A stretch of 55,808 nucleotides of DNA from Gammaproteobacteria bacterium (GCA_023266055.1 JAHFRW010000016.1:1-55808), one strand, 5' to 3'; positions 17,753 to 26,658 are shown, counted from the stretch's first letter. Program-made: numbers and translations. The notes: generated by a model from the sequence alone, not told the origin.

Positions 17753-19371
17753 GGCGCCAACACCCGCAGCGTCCTGCGTTCAGCAGCAACTTTAAACGTC
17801 CGATACCCCGGCGTAGGCGCTGACGATGCCGCGCTCAAAATGCCGCTCGCCGCCGCCTGAACCACAGCAGCAGCATCCAATCTGATGTATGCGGTAAGAT
17901 CGCCACCCGAAAATGCCTCGGCCACGGCAGCGCCAGCCATATTTATAAGCACATCCAGAGATCCGATCACCGATGTAACGGATGCCGACGCACCCGACAA
18001 CTGCACCAGTGTAGTAATATTTCCAGATGCGCTCGACACAGCCAGAGATGCCCCAGCCAGCGGAATCTGCGTGACAAGATCACCTGCAGCCGACGCGACA
18101 CCCAATGCGGCACCCGACAACCCTGATCCCGCAGATAACGCCCCCGCCGCCAGCGCGTCAGACAGCGCAGCACCACTCAGTTGGATCTGTACCGATAAGC
18201 TGCCCTGCGCGGACGCCAGTGCCAACGCCGCGCCTGACAGCCCTCCTCCCGCTGACAAGCTGGCCGATGCCGACGCATCAGACAGCGCATCACCGCTCAA
18301 CTGGATCTGCCCTGATAAACTACCCTGCGCTGACGCTAATACTGATGCGGTGCCTGACAGATCAATCCCCGCTGACAAGATGCCCGACGCCACTGCATCA
18401 GCCAACGCAGTACCACTCAAACGGATAACCGCCACCACATCACCACTCGCCAGGCTGATGCTGGCTGCGTCACCTGCAAGAGGCACCGCTGTTGTAATCT
18501 GCGCAGATCCGGCAGACACGGTTAGAGCAACACCGGCTAGAGGGATCGATGTAGACAACGACCCTGAGCTAACAGAGGCGCTGGCCGCATCGCCACTTAA
18601 AGCAGTATTCCCGCCCGCAGAGACATATAATCTTCTGCTGTGCGGCTTAAAACCCTGCCAAGGATTGGCGTATAGCTGAAAATATTCACCGGCACTGATT
18701 TTTCGGTTAAAGATGTACAAAAAATTAACCGACCCCAGCAACTGTGTCGCGCCATCGGAGCGCCGACCTATCCTGATTGGTGTGGTGTTACCCTGAACAA
18801 CACCCGTACCCGCCCCACCGACATCGAGCACAGACTGCGACACATTATTGATCCACGCCTCGGGTACACCATCAACCATTGATGATGCCGCAACACCACA
18901 AACGGTGTACTGCCCGGCCACCGGTGCCGTAGTATTTAGTCGATATGTGCGGTAGCCGGAACCTGACCGAACAAAATGCACCTTGCCACTGGCAGAGTCG
19001 CAATATAAATCGTAGGGCGTATTCGTGGCACCATTTCCAAGTGCCTTGCTGACCATGCATCTATTCCCACCCAAGGTAGCATCCAACCAACCACCCCACA
19101 CAATAGAGCACTCGCCGATCGTGTTATAGCCACCCGAATCCTGGTATTCCAGGTACTGAGACCCAGAAATATTCGGGCCAAATCCGGCCGAGGACAACCG
19201 AGGGACGACACCGCCAACATTATTCGGCAGAACATGCCCTACGGGATCAAAATATGACGCCCCATTAAATGCGAACACCAACCCGCGCATGAGCGGATTG
19301 GAATCATCAATTTCGACCGGATACGGTGGTTGCTTGATCCAGGGAATAATTTTTTTAATAACGCCTGGCAT
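17749..19371 (-). CDS. LamG-like phage surface protein with thirteen 20-residue repeats
   Basis: 540 residues. Residues about 20-245 form a concanavalin/LamG-type jelly-roll domain (FAFNGASYFDP, CSIVWGGWLDA, SVNFLYIFNRKISAGEY), often a carbohydrate binder. From residue 258 to about 517 there are 13 back-to-back repeats of exactly 20 residues with consensus LSGxALxxASAxGxLxxxIx. A short basic end follows (ERRTLRVLAP). The repeats should fold as a regular beta-rich stalk. It lies among tail and neck genes, so it is probably a virion fibre or decoration. Confidence 0.75.
   Translation of the reverse strand: MPGVIKKIIPWIKQPPYPVEIDDSNPLMRGLVFAFNGASYFDPVGHVLPNNVGGVVPRLSSAGFGPNISGSQYLEYQDSGGYNTIGECSIVWGGWLDATLGGNRCMVSKALGNGATNTPYDLYCDSASGKVHFVRSGSGYRTYRLNTTAPVAGQYTVCGVAASSMVDGVPEAWINNVSQSVLDVGGAGTGVVQGNTTPIRIGRRSDGATQLLGSVNFLYIFNRKISAGEYFQLYANPWQGFKPHSRRLYVSAGGNTALSGDAASASVSSGSLSTSIPLAGVALTVSAGSAQITTAVPLAGDAASISLASGDVVAVIRLSGTALADAVASGILSAGIDLSGTASVLASAQGSLSGQIQLSGDALSDASASASLSAGGGLSGAALALASAQGSLSVQIQLSGAALSDALAAGALSAGSGLSGAALGVASAAGDLVTQIPLAGASLAVSSASGNITTLVQLSGASASVTSVIGSLDVLINMAGAAVAEAFSGGDLTAYIRLDAAAVVQAAASGILSAASSAPTPGYRTFKVAAERRTLRVLAP
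17821..18600 (-). repeat. 13 tandem 60-bp coding repeats
   Basis: Each 60-bp unit encodes 20 residues beginning LSG or LAG. The register is unbroken from residue 258 to 517. Units vary at the DNA level but neighbouring units are often very close, for example those starting at residues 338 and 378, which share long stretches such as LASAQGSLS. Confidence 0.9.
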
Positions 19372-19374
19372 CGC

Positions 19375-19761
19375 TCAAATCGCACTGGTCAACTCAGAAA
19401 GAGACGCTTCCACGGTCGTAGACTGGCCCGTCGCTCCCCGGAACTCAACTTGCAGGCACATTATCGATTGATCCACCAACCACCCTGATTCGACAATACC
19501 ATCTGCTGCAGCAGGACCAAGAATCGACGTTACTGTTTTCCAGGCAATACCCGCTGGCCCTGTCGCGGGCAATGACACACTGTGCGAGACATGTATATTG
19601 CATACACAAGGTGCTGTAGGGGCCACGCTTCCGTTCACCATCTTGACCGTCAGAAAGCCACCGTCAGTATTATTCAAATCAATTGCCGCGCGCTGCGCAC
19701 CAGCCGAGACGACTACAGTTCCAGCCCCTATCAAGGTACGTGACGTTTTAGTTCTGGCCAT
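19375..19761 (-). CDS. phage protein of unknown function, structural operon
   Basis: 128 residues, beta-rich, no recognised domain. It starts four bases upstream of the LamG-repeat gene and follows a tail-fibre-like gene, so it is likely part of the virion surface or neck. CVCNIHVSHSVSLPATG is a notable Cys/His-containing stretch. Confidence 0.5.
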   Translation of the reverse strand: MARTKTSRTLIGAGTVVVSAGAQRAAIDLNNTDGGFLTVKMVNGSVAPTAPCVCNIHVSHSVSLPATGPAGIAWKTVTSILGPAAADGIVESGWLVDQSIMCLQVEFRGATGQSTTVEASLSELTSAI

Positions 19762-19792
19762 TACCCACCCCGCCTGACGGTAATATTAAATA

Positions 19793-20293
19793 TCAATTAT
19801 CGATTTGAAAGGTCAGCGATCCCGCCGCAAAAGAAGGTGCCGAGTCGCCATTATTAATGGTTTTTGACACAGTGAGCGCCGAGCAAAATAAAATATTCCC
19901 GGCACTGGCGGCATCAGACACAAAGAAATGTGTCACCACCCCCCAGCTTGCAGTGGGCGCGGGAAACGTAATAACACCAACATTGCTGACAGTACCATTG
20001 GTGCCGCTGGATGCACCAGTAGCAGTGCCGTGCGTACCATTCCAGGCGGTTGTCGCGGACACGACGGCGACGCGCGCGTAACTGCCGCCTGTAACTTCAG
20101 TCCCTACTCCTGTATCACTGCACGCCGCTGTAGATAACCCCACATACAATGTCGCGGGCACAGAATAAGGCGTCGCCCGAAACAGTTCATCAACCAGCTT
20201 ATTTTCCCAATAATTGCTCATCGCAATCGCATGAGCAGACGTCGCAATAAACATCAACGCTAAAAATCCTGCGATACCACGCAAATATTTCAT
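19793..20293 (-). CDS. conserved phage tail-fibre-like protein carrying a Sec signal peptide
   Basis: 166 residues. From residue 25 the sequence matches a common phage family (MSNYWENKLVDELFRATPYS, LYVGLSTAACSDTG, GTEVTGGSYARVAV) usually seen without a leader. Here it has an N-terminal signal peptide (YLRGIAGFLALMFIATSAHA). A strong ribosome-binding site (GAGGG) precedes ATG 20293, while none precedes the internal ATG (20221), so the leader appears to be real. The function is unknown; a fibre or surface role is inferred. Confidence 0.7.
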   Translation of the reverse strand: MKYLRGIAGFLALMFIATSAHAIAMSNYWENKLVDELFRATPYSVPATLYVGLSTAACSDTGVGTEVTGGSYARVAVVSATTAWNGTHGTATGASSGTNGTVSNVGVITFPAPTASWGVVTHFFVSDAASAGNILFCSALTVSKTINNGDSAPSFAAGSLTFQIDN

Positions 20294-20323
20294 TTTTTAT
20301 CCCTCATAAAACACACCAAAAAA

Positions 20324-20572
20324 CTAACGATAGCCATCCAAAATAATTTCAAGCTGCTGCACATAACCCATCAACATTTTCACCGAAACAACATAAGCAC
20401 GCATGACTACACCCGCATCGTCGCCCGCTGACAGATTGTAAATGGGTAAAGCGGGTCGCGATATCGACGGCGGCACGGGCGATGCAAGCACCACAGGCAC
20501 ACTGACCGGGATCACTGGCTGCCGTGCAGCACAGCCCGATAACATAATCAACATAACCAAAATCACCTTCAC
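20324..20572 (-). CDS. outer-membrane spanin, Rz1-like lipoprotein
   Basis: 82 residues with a lipoprotein signal (VILVMLIMLSGC, lipobox LSGC, Cys about 14) and a Pro-rich mature part (VIPVSVPVVLASPVPPSISR), typical of o-spanins. It overlaps the Rz-like gene by four bases. With Rz it would fuse inner and outer membranes at the end of lysis. Confidence 0.75.
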   Translation of the reverse strand: MKVILVMLIMLSGCAARQPVIPVSVPVVLASPVPPSISRPALPIYNLSAGDDAGVVMRAYVVSVKMLMGYVQQLEIILDGYR

Positions 20573-20949
20573 TGCCAGTCCCGCCGCAACACTTGAGCCT
20601 CACTGATACCCCAGCTAATCGCCTTATCACAGGCCACCAGTGGCGGCACCGCCAACATTGCCATGGCCCGAGCATCAGATGCTGCGCGTACTGTAGTCGC
20701 AGCGGCGTAGGCCGACGTCACTTTACGCTGCTGCTTTTCACCCTCTTCCTTGACCGCCTGAATACCTGCATTCTGCTGCTGTGAAACACCAATACACTGG
20801 TCGGCAACGGCAGCACTTTTCCCAACTTCAACGCTGGCATCCCTTGCGCCGCTGTAAACAATGTAGAGCGCACCACTTAGCACCACAATGATAGTGATCA
20901 ATACTGTCATAATGGCCTTGACGGGCAGTATTTCAGGAATTTTGAACAT
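20569..20949 (-). CDS. inner-membrane spanin, Rz-like
   Basis: 126 residues: N-terminal membrane anchor (AIMTVLITIIVVLSGALYIV) and a periplasmic helical, Ala/Gln-rich coiled-coil (QQNAGIQAVKEEGEKQQRKV). It is next to the Rz1-like lipoprotein and the holin, making up a complete lysis cassette. Confidence 0.75.
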   Translation of the reverse strand: MFKIPEILPVKAIMTVLITIIVVLSGALYIVYSGARDASVEVGKSAAVADQCIGVSQQQNAGIQAVKEEGEKQQRKVTSAYAAATTVRAASDARAMAMLAVPPLVACDKAISWGISEAQVLRRDWQ

Positions 20950-21172
20950 TCGACTGCTTCTCCGTCCACTCCCGCCCCAACCATATCAACAACACGGCGG
21001 ACACTGCCCCACCAAATTCCAGGGCGCCCATGGCAGGCATCAACCCCAATGCGCCAAGATTGATGCCTGCCAGCGCGAATTTACACAAGAGCACGACCCA
21101 CGACACCGTAACAAAAAAGAGCGTGATAGACTCCTTGCCGCGCGTATCCCGCATCGCCCTGAATAATTTCAC
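20933..21172 (-). CDS. putative holin
   Basis: 79 residues with two hydrophobic segments (ITLFFVTVSWVVLLCKFALAG and ALEFGGAVSAVLLIWLG) and a charged C-terminus. It sits between the amidase and Rz genes, overlapping each by a few bases, the standard holin place. Called on topology and context, not on sequence family. Confidence 0.65.
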   Translation of the reverse strand: MKLFRAMRDTRGKESITLFFVTVSWVVLLCKFALAGINLGALGLMPAMGALEFGGAVSAVLLIWLGREWTEKQSNVQNS

Positions 21173-21675
21173 GCGACCTCATTGAATATATGGCCATCTA
21201 ATGGCTGCATATTGCCTGCCAACCAAGCACTAACATCAAAACAAGGGCATTTTTTAATATGCTCCACCTGCTCGATAACACCATTACCATTCAGATCAGG
21301 CGACAGGTCGCGATGTCCCACAATACGCGCGCCAGGGAATGTCTCAAGTAGTGATAAAACATTTTTGCGTAAGGCAGCCCATTGCAACAAATCAAATTGA
21401 TCACGACCAATCATGCAGATACCAACGGAAGTTAAATTATGATTCTTGACATGTGCGCCAACTTCATCCAGCCCCCGACCGATAATGACGGCACCAGCAG
21501 CATAAATCACGAAGTGGTAGCCGATATGCTTCAGGCGCGGCTGATTCCGCCCCATCAATGTCACATTACGCCGAAAACCCCGCTGCTCGTGCCAAACATC
21601 AATATCATCCACCGTTACCCAGCGGCCATTCGGGGTGTCGGAGCAATGAATTACAATGGTGTCTATTTGCCGCAT
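21169..21675 (-). CDS. endolysin, N-acetylmuramoyl-L-alanine amidase
   Basis: 168 residues, Amidase_2 (PGRP/T7 lysozyme) fold. Zinc ligands are visible: His in DTIVIHCSDTP, His in IVGHRDLSPDLNG and Cys in KKCPCFDVSAW. It cleaves the amide between muramic acid and L-Ala in peptidoglycan. No signal peptide, so it depends on the holin next door. Confidence 0.93.
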   Translation of the reverse strand: MRQIDTIVIHCSDTPNGRWVTVDDIDVWHEQRGFRRNVTLMGRNQPRLKHIGYHFVIYAAGAVIIGRGLDEVGAHVKNHNLTSVGICMIGRDQFDLLQWAALRKNVLSLLETFPGARIVGHRDLSPDLNGNGVIEQVEHIKKCPCFDVSAWLAGNMQPLDGHIFNEVA

Positions 21676-21678
21676 AAA

Positions 21679-21969
21679 TTAATAAATCCCCAACAATCCA
21701 ACTACCAGGCTATCATCTGCGCTAACCTCGGCGTCCCGGACTCTGTATTGTTGCCCGCCAATAATCAATCCCTCACCTACACTCAATCCAGGAAGATCGT
21801 CACGCTGATAAGTCATCGAGTAATTTGCGCCTGTCGCGCCGTATCCCCCAAAATCAACACCCTCGATAACTCGATCAAAAATAACAACCGCCGACCCAGC
21901 CGGATCAACACGAGTAACAATCACCCCGAAATCGGCGAAGAAGGCTGCGAGATTTTCAGTCAGCGGCAC
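21679..21969 (-). CDS. head-tail joining protein
   Basis: 96 residues from GTG 21969, chosen because GAGG lies just upstream and because the longer frame would deeply overlap the previous gene. Motifs LTENLAAFFADFGV, VIFDR, GLIIGGQQYRVRDAE and a C-terminal GLLGIY suit the gpFII/head-completion group. It joins the filled head to the tail. Confidence 0.75.
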   Translation of the reverse strand: MPLTENLAAFFADFGVIVTRVDPAGSAVVIFDRVIEGVDFGGYGATGANYSMTYQRDDLPGLSVGEGLIIGGQQYRVRDAEVSADDSLVVGLLGIY

Positions 21970-22180
21970 TGCCGACCTCGCTATTAATCTCTTGATCTGG
22001 GTCAGGCTTCGGCTTCGGCTTATCTTTTTTTGCGGGCGTCTCGACACCATCAGCCCGACCCAAACGTATCAGGATTTTCGCATCATCATCATTTACATCG
22101 TCAGGGATATTATAAATATCACCTTCAACTAGACTCCGCCCCGATGCACAGCAACCACTTAAAATTTTTATCTTATACAT
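21956..22180 (-). CDS. small phage protein next to capsid, head completion region
   Basis: 74 residues. The N-terminal part (GDIYNIPDDVNDDDAKILIRLGRA) resembles the small helical proteins that often follow the capsid gene. The C-terminus is Lys/Pro-rich (KKDKPKPKPDPDQE). It overlaps the next gene by 14 bases. Function unproven. Confidence 0.6.
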   Translation of the reverse strand: MYKIKILSGCCASGRSLVEGDIYNIPDDVNDDDAKILIRLGRADGVETPAKKDKPKPKPDPDQEINSEVGSAAD

Positions 22181-22232
22181 AATCCACTCCTATGCGCCGT
22201 TCTGCGAATATGCGCAGAACAAGGGAATCATA

Positions 22233-24119
22233 TTAATTTGTCAATGCGTCCCTCATTACCGAAAAACTTTCAGGGTGACGCACAGCCATGTCAGCATCCT
22301 GCAACACAATGATTCGTACTGTCCCGGAGGTGGACGCCGTGTACGGGTCAACCGTGATGTCAAGCGCCCCCCAATTGCCGATGATGAGATCATCCCAGTT
22401 ACCATTAATAATCGCAGAACACACGCCCACCGCCGTGCCCTTGGTGAGATTGGATGGCACTTGATTTGATACACCAATACGCGCCCCACCACCATTGGTG
22501 AAACCATCTTTATCCGGAAAGTTCTCCACAATAAATCCAGCGACTCCGGAGGCCTTCAACGTGCGCATCAGTTGCCCAACGACCCGTGAATTTGTCAGCA
22601 TGCCCATGTTACCGAAGTCAGCATTTGCGTTAGCAATGTTGCTCCACAGCTTTACAATATGGTCCCAGTTTGGCAGGGCGCCGTTGGTGCCACCAAAAAC
22701 ATCACCAATACCTGTCGTATTTAAGATGCCAAGCGGCTGGCTACTGGCACCGGAGCCATTTATAGCCGCCAAATCCAGGCCCAAACCAACAGCTTTGGCA
22801 AGATCGCCCTGCACGAAATTCTCCACATCGATTGACGACTGGATCAACAGCTTACGACTGATATCTGAATAAGCACCCACTGTTTTCGGCGACATAAGAA
22901 CCTGATCGAAAGCCGCCTGGCTCTCAGTCGGGGCACCTGATTCGGCGACCCAATACGCCTGAGCACCGCCCGTGTGGCGCGGTATTGCGATATTACCCAC
23001 CAAACCTGTGAGCAACTGCGCCCCCATACGCAGCGACATCATGCGATTGCGCAGCAAATCGATGAAGCTGGAGGCCAGCAGATTTGTGGCGACGGTATGT
23101 CCGCCCGCCGTTGCCGTGCCTACGGTGAGGTCGCGGCGCTGAACCTCTGCAGGAACAAAAAAACCACGCGAGGCGCGGCCCACCTTTGCGGCAAATGCAT
23201 CAGACGCTTCGCGCTCAAAAGCGGCGGCATCATTTGCCTTTCTATCCGCTGGATTCGCCAACGCATTCATCGCGCGCAGGAAAGAAAATTTCCTCACTTC
23301 CTTTTCGCTCATGCCAATATCAGATGCCGTTGGTGGCACTGCTATCTTCTCCATGGCCTTCGCGCGGAACTCATCAACCGTCCAACCCTCGCGCACCGCC
23401 TGCGATGCGATTTTATCTACGCCATATTTAACATATGCCTCACCGATAGCGATGATTTCAGCGGCACGCTTCTGCTCTTCATCGCGGCCAGACTTCTGTC
23501 CACGCGTTTCGATTTCTGAAACATTTACTTCCGGCATTTTATTCTCCTTAATTTCTGTTTGACGAACAATTTCTGCATGTTCAATAAATTCAATTTTTTC
23601 AACATTGTCAGCACTGCGCCCAATGCCCACGCTGACATCGGCGGGCACGGACACCATCGACACCTCAAACGGCTCCCAGTCGGTGACACGATAGGTGTCA
23701 ACACCGGATTCCTCGTCGATTTCTACAAGCTGCGCCTTATGGATTATGTATCCAACCGAAACATGACGCCGGATGCCGTCTTTCACGTCCTGGAACACTT
23801 CATCGGCTCGCGCACTTTTCCCAAAGCGCACCACGGCGCGACCTACCCGGTCGGCACCAATCTGAACTGATTCAATAACCGCGACATGATCACGGGTATC
23901 GTGATCCATCAACATCGGCCCACCGCTGGACAGTCGACCGAGGCGAATGGAATTCGCGGAATGATCAAGAATTTCACGACCCCAGTAACGCTCATAAGGC
24001 ATCTCACTGGAAAACGCCAACTCAACGGTGCGTGCATCGTCATTGATCGCCGCGCGCTCGACCTGAAACGAGCGGTGCGCTTTACTGCCGGACTTGATTT
24101 CTTTTTTCATAAGCGCCAT
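22233..24119 (-). CDS. prohead protease fused to HK97-type major capsid protein
   Basis: 628 residues. Residues about 15-165 are a U35-type prohead protease, with likely catalytic His73 (MDHDT) and Ser121 (RHVSVGY). A linker with a charged helical delta-like region follows, then the HK97-fold capsid protein (about 330-628: GGHTVATNLLASSFIDLLRNR, AAINGSGASSQPLGILN, and a C-terminal beta end). The fusion needs self-cleavage or internal initiation to release capsid protein, and a strong internal start is present at 23537. Confidence 0.92.
   Translation of the reverse strand: MALMKKEIKSGSKAHRSFQVERAAINDDARTVELAFSSEMPYERYWGREILDHSANSIRLGRLSSGGPMLMDHDTRDHVAVIESVQIGADRVGRAVVRFGKSARADEVFQDVKDGIRRHVSVGYIIHKAQLVEIDEESGVDTYRVTDWEPFEVSMVSVPADVSVGIGRSADNVEKIEFIEHAEIVRQTEIKENKMPEVNVSEIETRGQKSGRDEEQKRAAEIIAIGEAYVKYGVDKIASQAVREGWTVDEFRAKAMEKIAVPPTASDIGMSEKEVRKFSFLRAMNALANPADRKANDAAAFEREASDAFAAKVGRASRGFFVPAEVQRRDLTVGTATAGGHTVATNLLASSFIDLLRNRMMSLRMGAQLLTGLVGNIAIPRHTGGAQAYWVAESGAPTESQAAFDQVLMSPKTVGAYSDISRKLLIQSSIDVENFVQGDLAKAVGLGLDLAAINGSGASSQPLGILNTTGIGDVFGGTNGALPNWDHIVKLWSNIANANADFGNMGMLTNSRVVGQLMRTLKASGVAGFIVENFPDKDGFTNGGGARIGVSNQVPSNLTKGTAVGVCSAIINGNWDDLIIGNWGALDITVDPYTASTSGTVRIIVLQDADMAVRHPESFSVMRDALTN
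23535..23549 (-). promoter_or_regulatory. internal ribosome-binding site and ATG for capsid protein alone
   Basis: Inside the fusion gene AAGGAG (23549-23544) lies six bases before ATG 23537 (residue Met195, MPEVNVSE). Translation from here would give a 434-residue capsid precursor with its delta region but no protease, so one gene could give both a few protease-fusion subunits and many capsid subunits. Confidence 0.75.
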
Positions 24120-24157
24120 TACATCACCTATTTTGTAAAATAATTAAGGCAAACACT

Positions 24158-25654
24158 TTACATATCTGCATCATTTTTTATTGGATTTTGCGGCTGCTGC
24201 GCCTGGGCGTTTGCGCCGTAGCTCACCATCGTCACTTTCTTCATCGCCACCAGCGCCTCGAAAGCTGCGATATCATCAAGCACATCCTCGACGTCCATCC
24301 CCATCTGCGCCGCAATGCTCTGCGGGCTGGCAATGCCTGACTGGATAGTCAGGCGCGCCGCTTCAATATCTTTTTGCGGATCTACCCACGCCCAGCGCCG
24401 CCCTTGCCAGGCGTGATTGGAAAATTTATCGAGCTTGGTAAACGGCAACGGGGAACCGTTCGACATGGTGATCGCCTGATTCAACAACGCCAACCTGATC
24501 CATTCATCAAACACCGGCTCAAGAAACGCTTCAATGAACCAGTTTTGCAGCGTCATCCACTGGTCGCGCTCCTCCAGCGCGCCTGCGCGCAACGACGTGT
24601 AGTTGACGCCTTCAAGATCATTCGCCAAGCTGTTGTACGATACATCCAAGCCAGAGGCGATACCGCGTAATGTGGCTTTTACAAAATCTGCGTAAAGAGC
24701 ATGGGGATACTCGGGGTCAAAACTTTTAAAATCATAACCGTCAGGCAGAATCCCGAACGTCCCCGCCTCGGCATCCGTCACGAAGTCGCCGCTTTCCTTG
24801 TCTTCGTCAGCTATACCGTTTGGCGAACCGTCTTTAGAGGTAAAAAACCCCATCTTCGCCGCGCCGACGCGGGCGGCAATGATGGCCGCCTCCTCATAAC
24901 CCTTGAGATTGTTCAGGCGCAACATCGCCGAGTGCATCCACGGCACACCGCGCGCCTGCTCCGGCTCATCGTTAATAAATATATGTATGATGTCACCGGC
25001 TGGCACACGCTCACGCTGGCCTGCGCCCATGCCATCACCAGGGTTGCGCTGGTGCAGCCAATACGCGACTGGCCGCAAATAGGCATCAACCTCGACGCCC
25101 ATGATTACCGCATTACGGCCGCTTGCTGGATGCAGGTTCATGGCGGTATCCAGCCGCGCCATATCGAGACACTGCAGCGCCAGGCCAAAACTATTATTTG
25201 CGGCCGCGCCGCGTATGACGCGCACCAGCGCCTCGCCGTCACGCGCCACACATCGGGATGTGGTGCGGCAAAGATCGGCAAAACTCATTTTGCCGGTGAT
25301 CTCACACACCCGGCGTTTCGCCCACTTGGAAAAAGCGCCTTCAATCGCGCTATTGGCAAGCGTGTCTGGCTTGCCGGGCGCATCCATTACGCGGGCTTGC
25401 AAGGTAAACCCGGCGGGGCCGACTACATTACGCCCCACCATGCGTAGAAATTTTTTTACGTAATCGTTATTTTTCCCCAGGTCACGCGCGCGCATGCGCA
25501 ACCTGTCCAGGTCACCGCGTAATTCCTGGTTTATGCTATTAGTTGTACCCATCCACGAGCTGGTCAGGCGATTTATGGCGGCCGCTTCGAAGCGGCGCAC
25601 GGCGGTTTTGACAGGGGCAGGCTGCGCGCGCCTAAATTTATCAAATATCCCCAC
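24158..25654 (-). CDS. portal protein, lambda gpB family
   Basis: 498 residues, GTG start 25654 with AGGA upstream. Typical lambda-family portal features: RMRARDLGKNNDYVKKFLRM, VGPAGFTLQARV and the DLEGVNYTSLRAGALEERD stretch. The portal forms the dodecameric ring for DNA entry and exit at one capsid vertex. The Gln/Asn-rich tail (AQAQQPQNP) is ordinary. Confidence 0.95.
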   Translation of the reverse strand: MGIFDKFRRAQPAPVKTAVRRFEAAAINRLTSSWMGTTNSINQELRGDLDRLRMRARDLGKNNDYVKKFLRMVGRNVVGPAGFTLQARVMDAPGKPDTLANSAIEGAFSKWAKRRVCEITGKMSFADLCRTTSRCVARDGEALVRVIRGAAANNSFGLALQCLDMARLDTAMNLHPASGRNAVIMGVEVDAYLRPVAYWLHQRNPGDGMGAGQRERVPAGDIIHIFINDEPEQARGVPWMHSAMLRLNNLKGYEEAAIIAARVGAAKMGFFTSKDGSPNGIADEDKESGDFVTDAEAGTFGILPDGYDFKSFDPEYPHALYADFVKATLRGIASGLDVSYNSLANDLEGVNYTSLRAGALEERDQWMTLQNWFIEAFLEPVFDEWIRLALLNQAITMSNGSPLPFTKLDKFSNHAWQGRRWAWVDPQKDIEAARLTIQSGIASPQSIAAQMGMDVEDVLDDIAAFEALVAMKKVTMVSYGANAQAQQPQNPIKNDADM

Positions 25655-25804
25655 GATCGATCCTCATAAAAGACAGCGTGGAGAGAACCGCAATGGAAAG
25701 TCGCGCACGAAACGGCACTACTCCTCGCCCGATTGACAGGGATAATATAAATAAATTCGGCGCATAAATTATGCGACGAAGATAAGTGCGGCGCTTAATT
25801 AACA

Positions 25805-26362
25805 CTAGAGCCTCACCAATATACGATTACGCGAGGCTAGGCCGTTTGCCACACGCGCGGCGTTTTCTTCACTGCGCACTTCGATGCGGTATTTATCGCG
25901 GAACACCAGCAATTCGGTGATGGGGATAAACTGCATTTGTCTTCCGGCAATGGAGTACGATAAATGTGATTGCGTGGCGCGGCCTTCAATAACAGCCTCA
26001 ATGGCGTCCAGCGTTTTAACCGCGTGGCTGCGTGTGTCATAGCCCTCCGCCTGCGCCGCAAGATTCGGTTTGACTGTGATCGCGCCGCTGGCCAGGGTGT
26101 AGCGTTCAACGGTCTTGGTGACGTAGGCTGTCCAGGTATAATCACCGGCCGCCCATGCCGCACTGGCTGCGGCGGTGACGCTAATCAGGTGATCATCCCC
26201 CGAGGCGGTACCAATAATATCAATTTTCCCAGCCGCATTAATCAGCCGGTAATTTAATACCCAGCCCGCGCCAGCAGGGTAATCGGCAAGCGATTTTTTC
26301 CATGTAATGGAGTCACCGGCGACAACAAAGGCCGGTTCTTGAGAGGGGATATTTTGTGCCAT
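25805..26362 (-). CDS. phage protein between terminase and portal
   Basis: 185 residues: N-terminal Ig-like beta domain (SITWKKSLADYPAGAGW, WAAGDYTWTAYV) and a helical C-terminal half (KTLDAIEAVIEGRAT) ending with charged residues. It sits where gpW-type head-completion genes are found but does not look like gpW. Function unknown; it is likely structural. Confidence 0.55.
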   Translation of the reverse strand: MAQNIPSQEPAFVVAGDSITWKKSLADYPAGAGWVLNYRLINAAGKIDIIGTASGDDHLISVTAAASAAWAAGDYTWTAYVTKTVERYTLASGAITVKPNLAAQAEGYDTRSHAVKTLDAIEAVIEGRATQSHLSYSIAGRQMQFIPITELLVFRDKYRIEVRSEENAARVANGLASRNRILVRL

Positions 26363-26394
26363 GCTTTAATAGTGGCACGGCATTTGTAAACTGG

Positions 26395-26658
26395 TTAAGG
26401 CAAACCCTTTACAATTTGGTATATTCGCTGACGGGTGACCCGATACCGCCGCACAATTAACTCCATGCGCTCCCCGCGCAACCAGTCGGCGCGAATCGCA
26501 GTATTACGCTCGCTGATCTCGGCATGCTCCCGATCACCATCCTTGGGTATGTATACCCGCTCCCCGCCATAATCCTTGCGTAACTCGCACTCAATCTCCT
26601 CTGGGGTGCGATCTTTTCCCCCATAAACCCGATCCAGAATGTCGCGGATTATATCCAT
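26395..26658 (-). CDS. Mor-type transcription activator-like HTH protein
   Basis: 87 residues from ATG 26658, overlapping the terminase stop as TGATG with GAGG upstream. The C-terminal half (ISERNTAIRADWLRGERM, LIVRRYRVTRQRIYQIVK) is a helix-turn-helix of the Mor/middle-operon regulator type. It may regulate late genes, though such genes in this position are poorly studied. Confidence 0.65.
   Translation of the reverse strand: MDIIRDILDRVYGGKDRTPEEIECELRKDYGGERVYIPKDGDREHAEISERNTAIRADWLRGERMELIVRRYRVTRQRIYQIVKGLP

Noticed and set aside
17821-18600. Regular 60-bp repeats as a CRISPR array
   Set aside because: Units are contiguous, in frame and coding, with no spacers and no cas genes.
17885-18679. 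A 264-codon plus-strand frame opposite the LamG repeats
   Set aside because: It is a by-product of the 60-bp repeats read in reverse, with no ribosome site.
17749-19371. Diversity-generating retroelement target
   Set aside because: No reverse transcriptase or template repeat is found in the window.
24701-25447. A 248-codon plus-strand frame opposite the portal gene
   Set aside because: It is a shadow of a well-supported portal gene, with no start signal.
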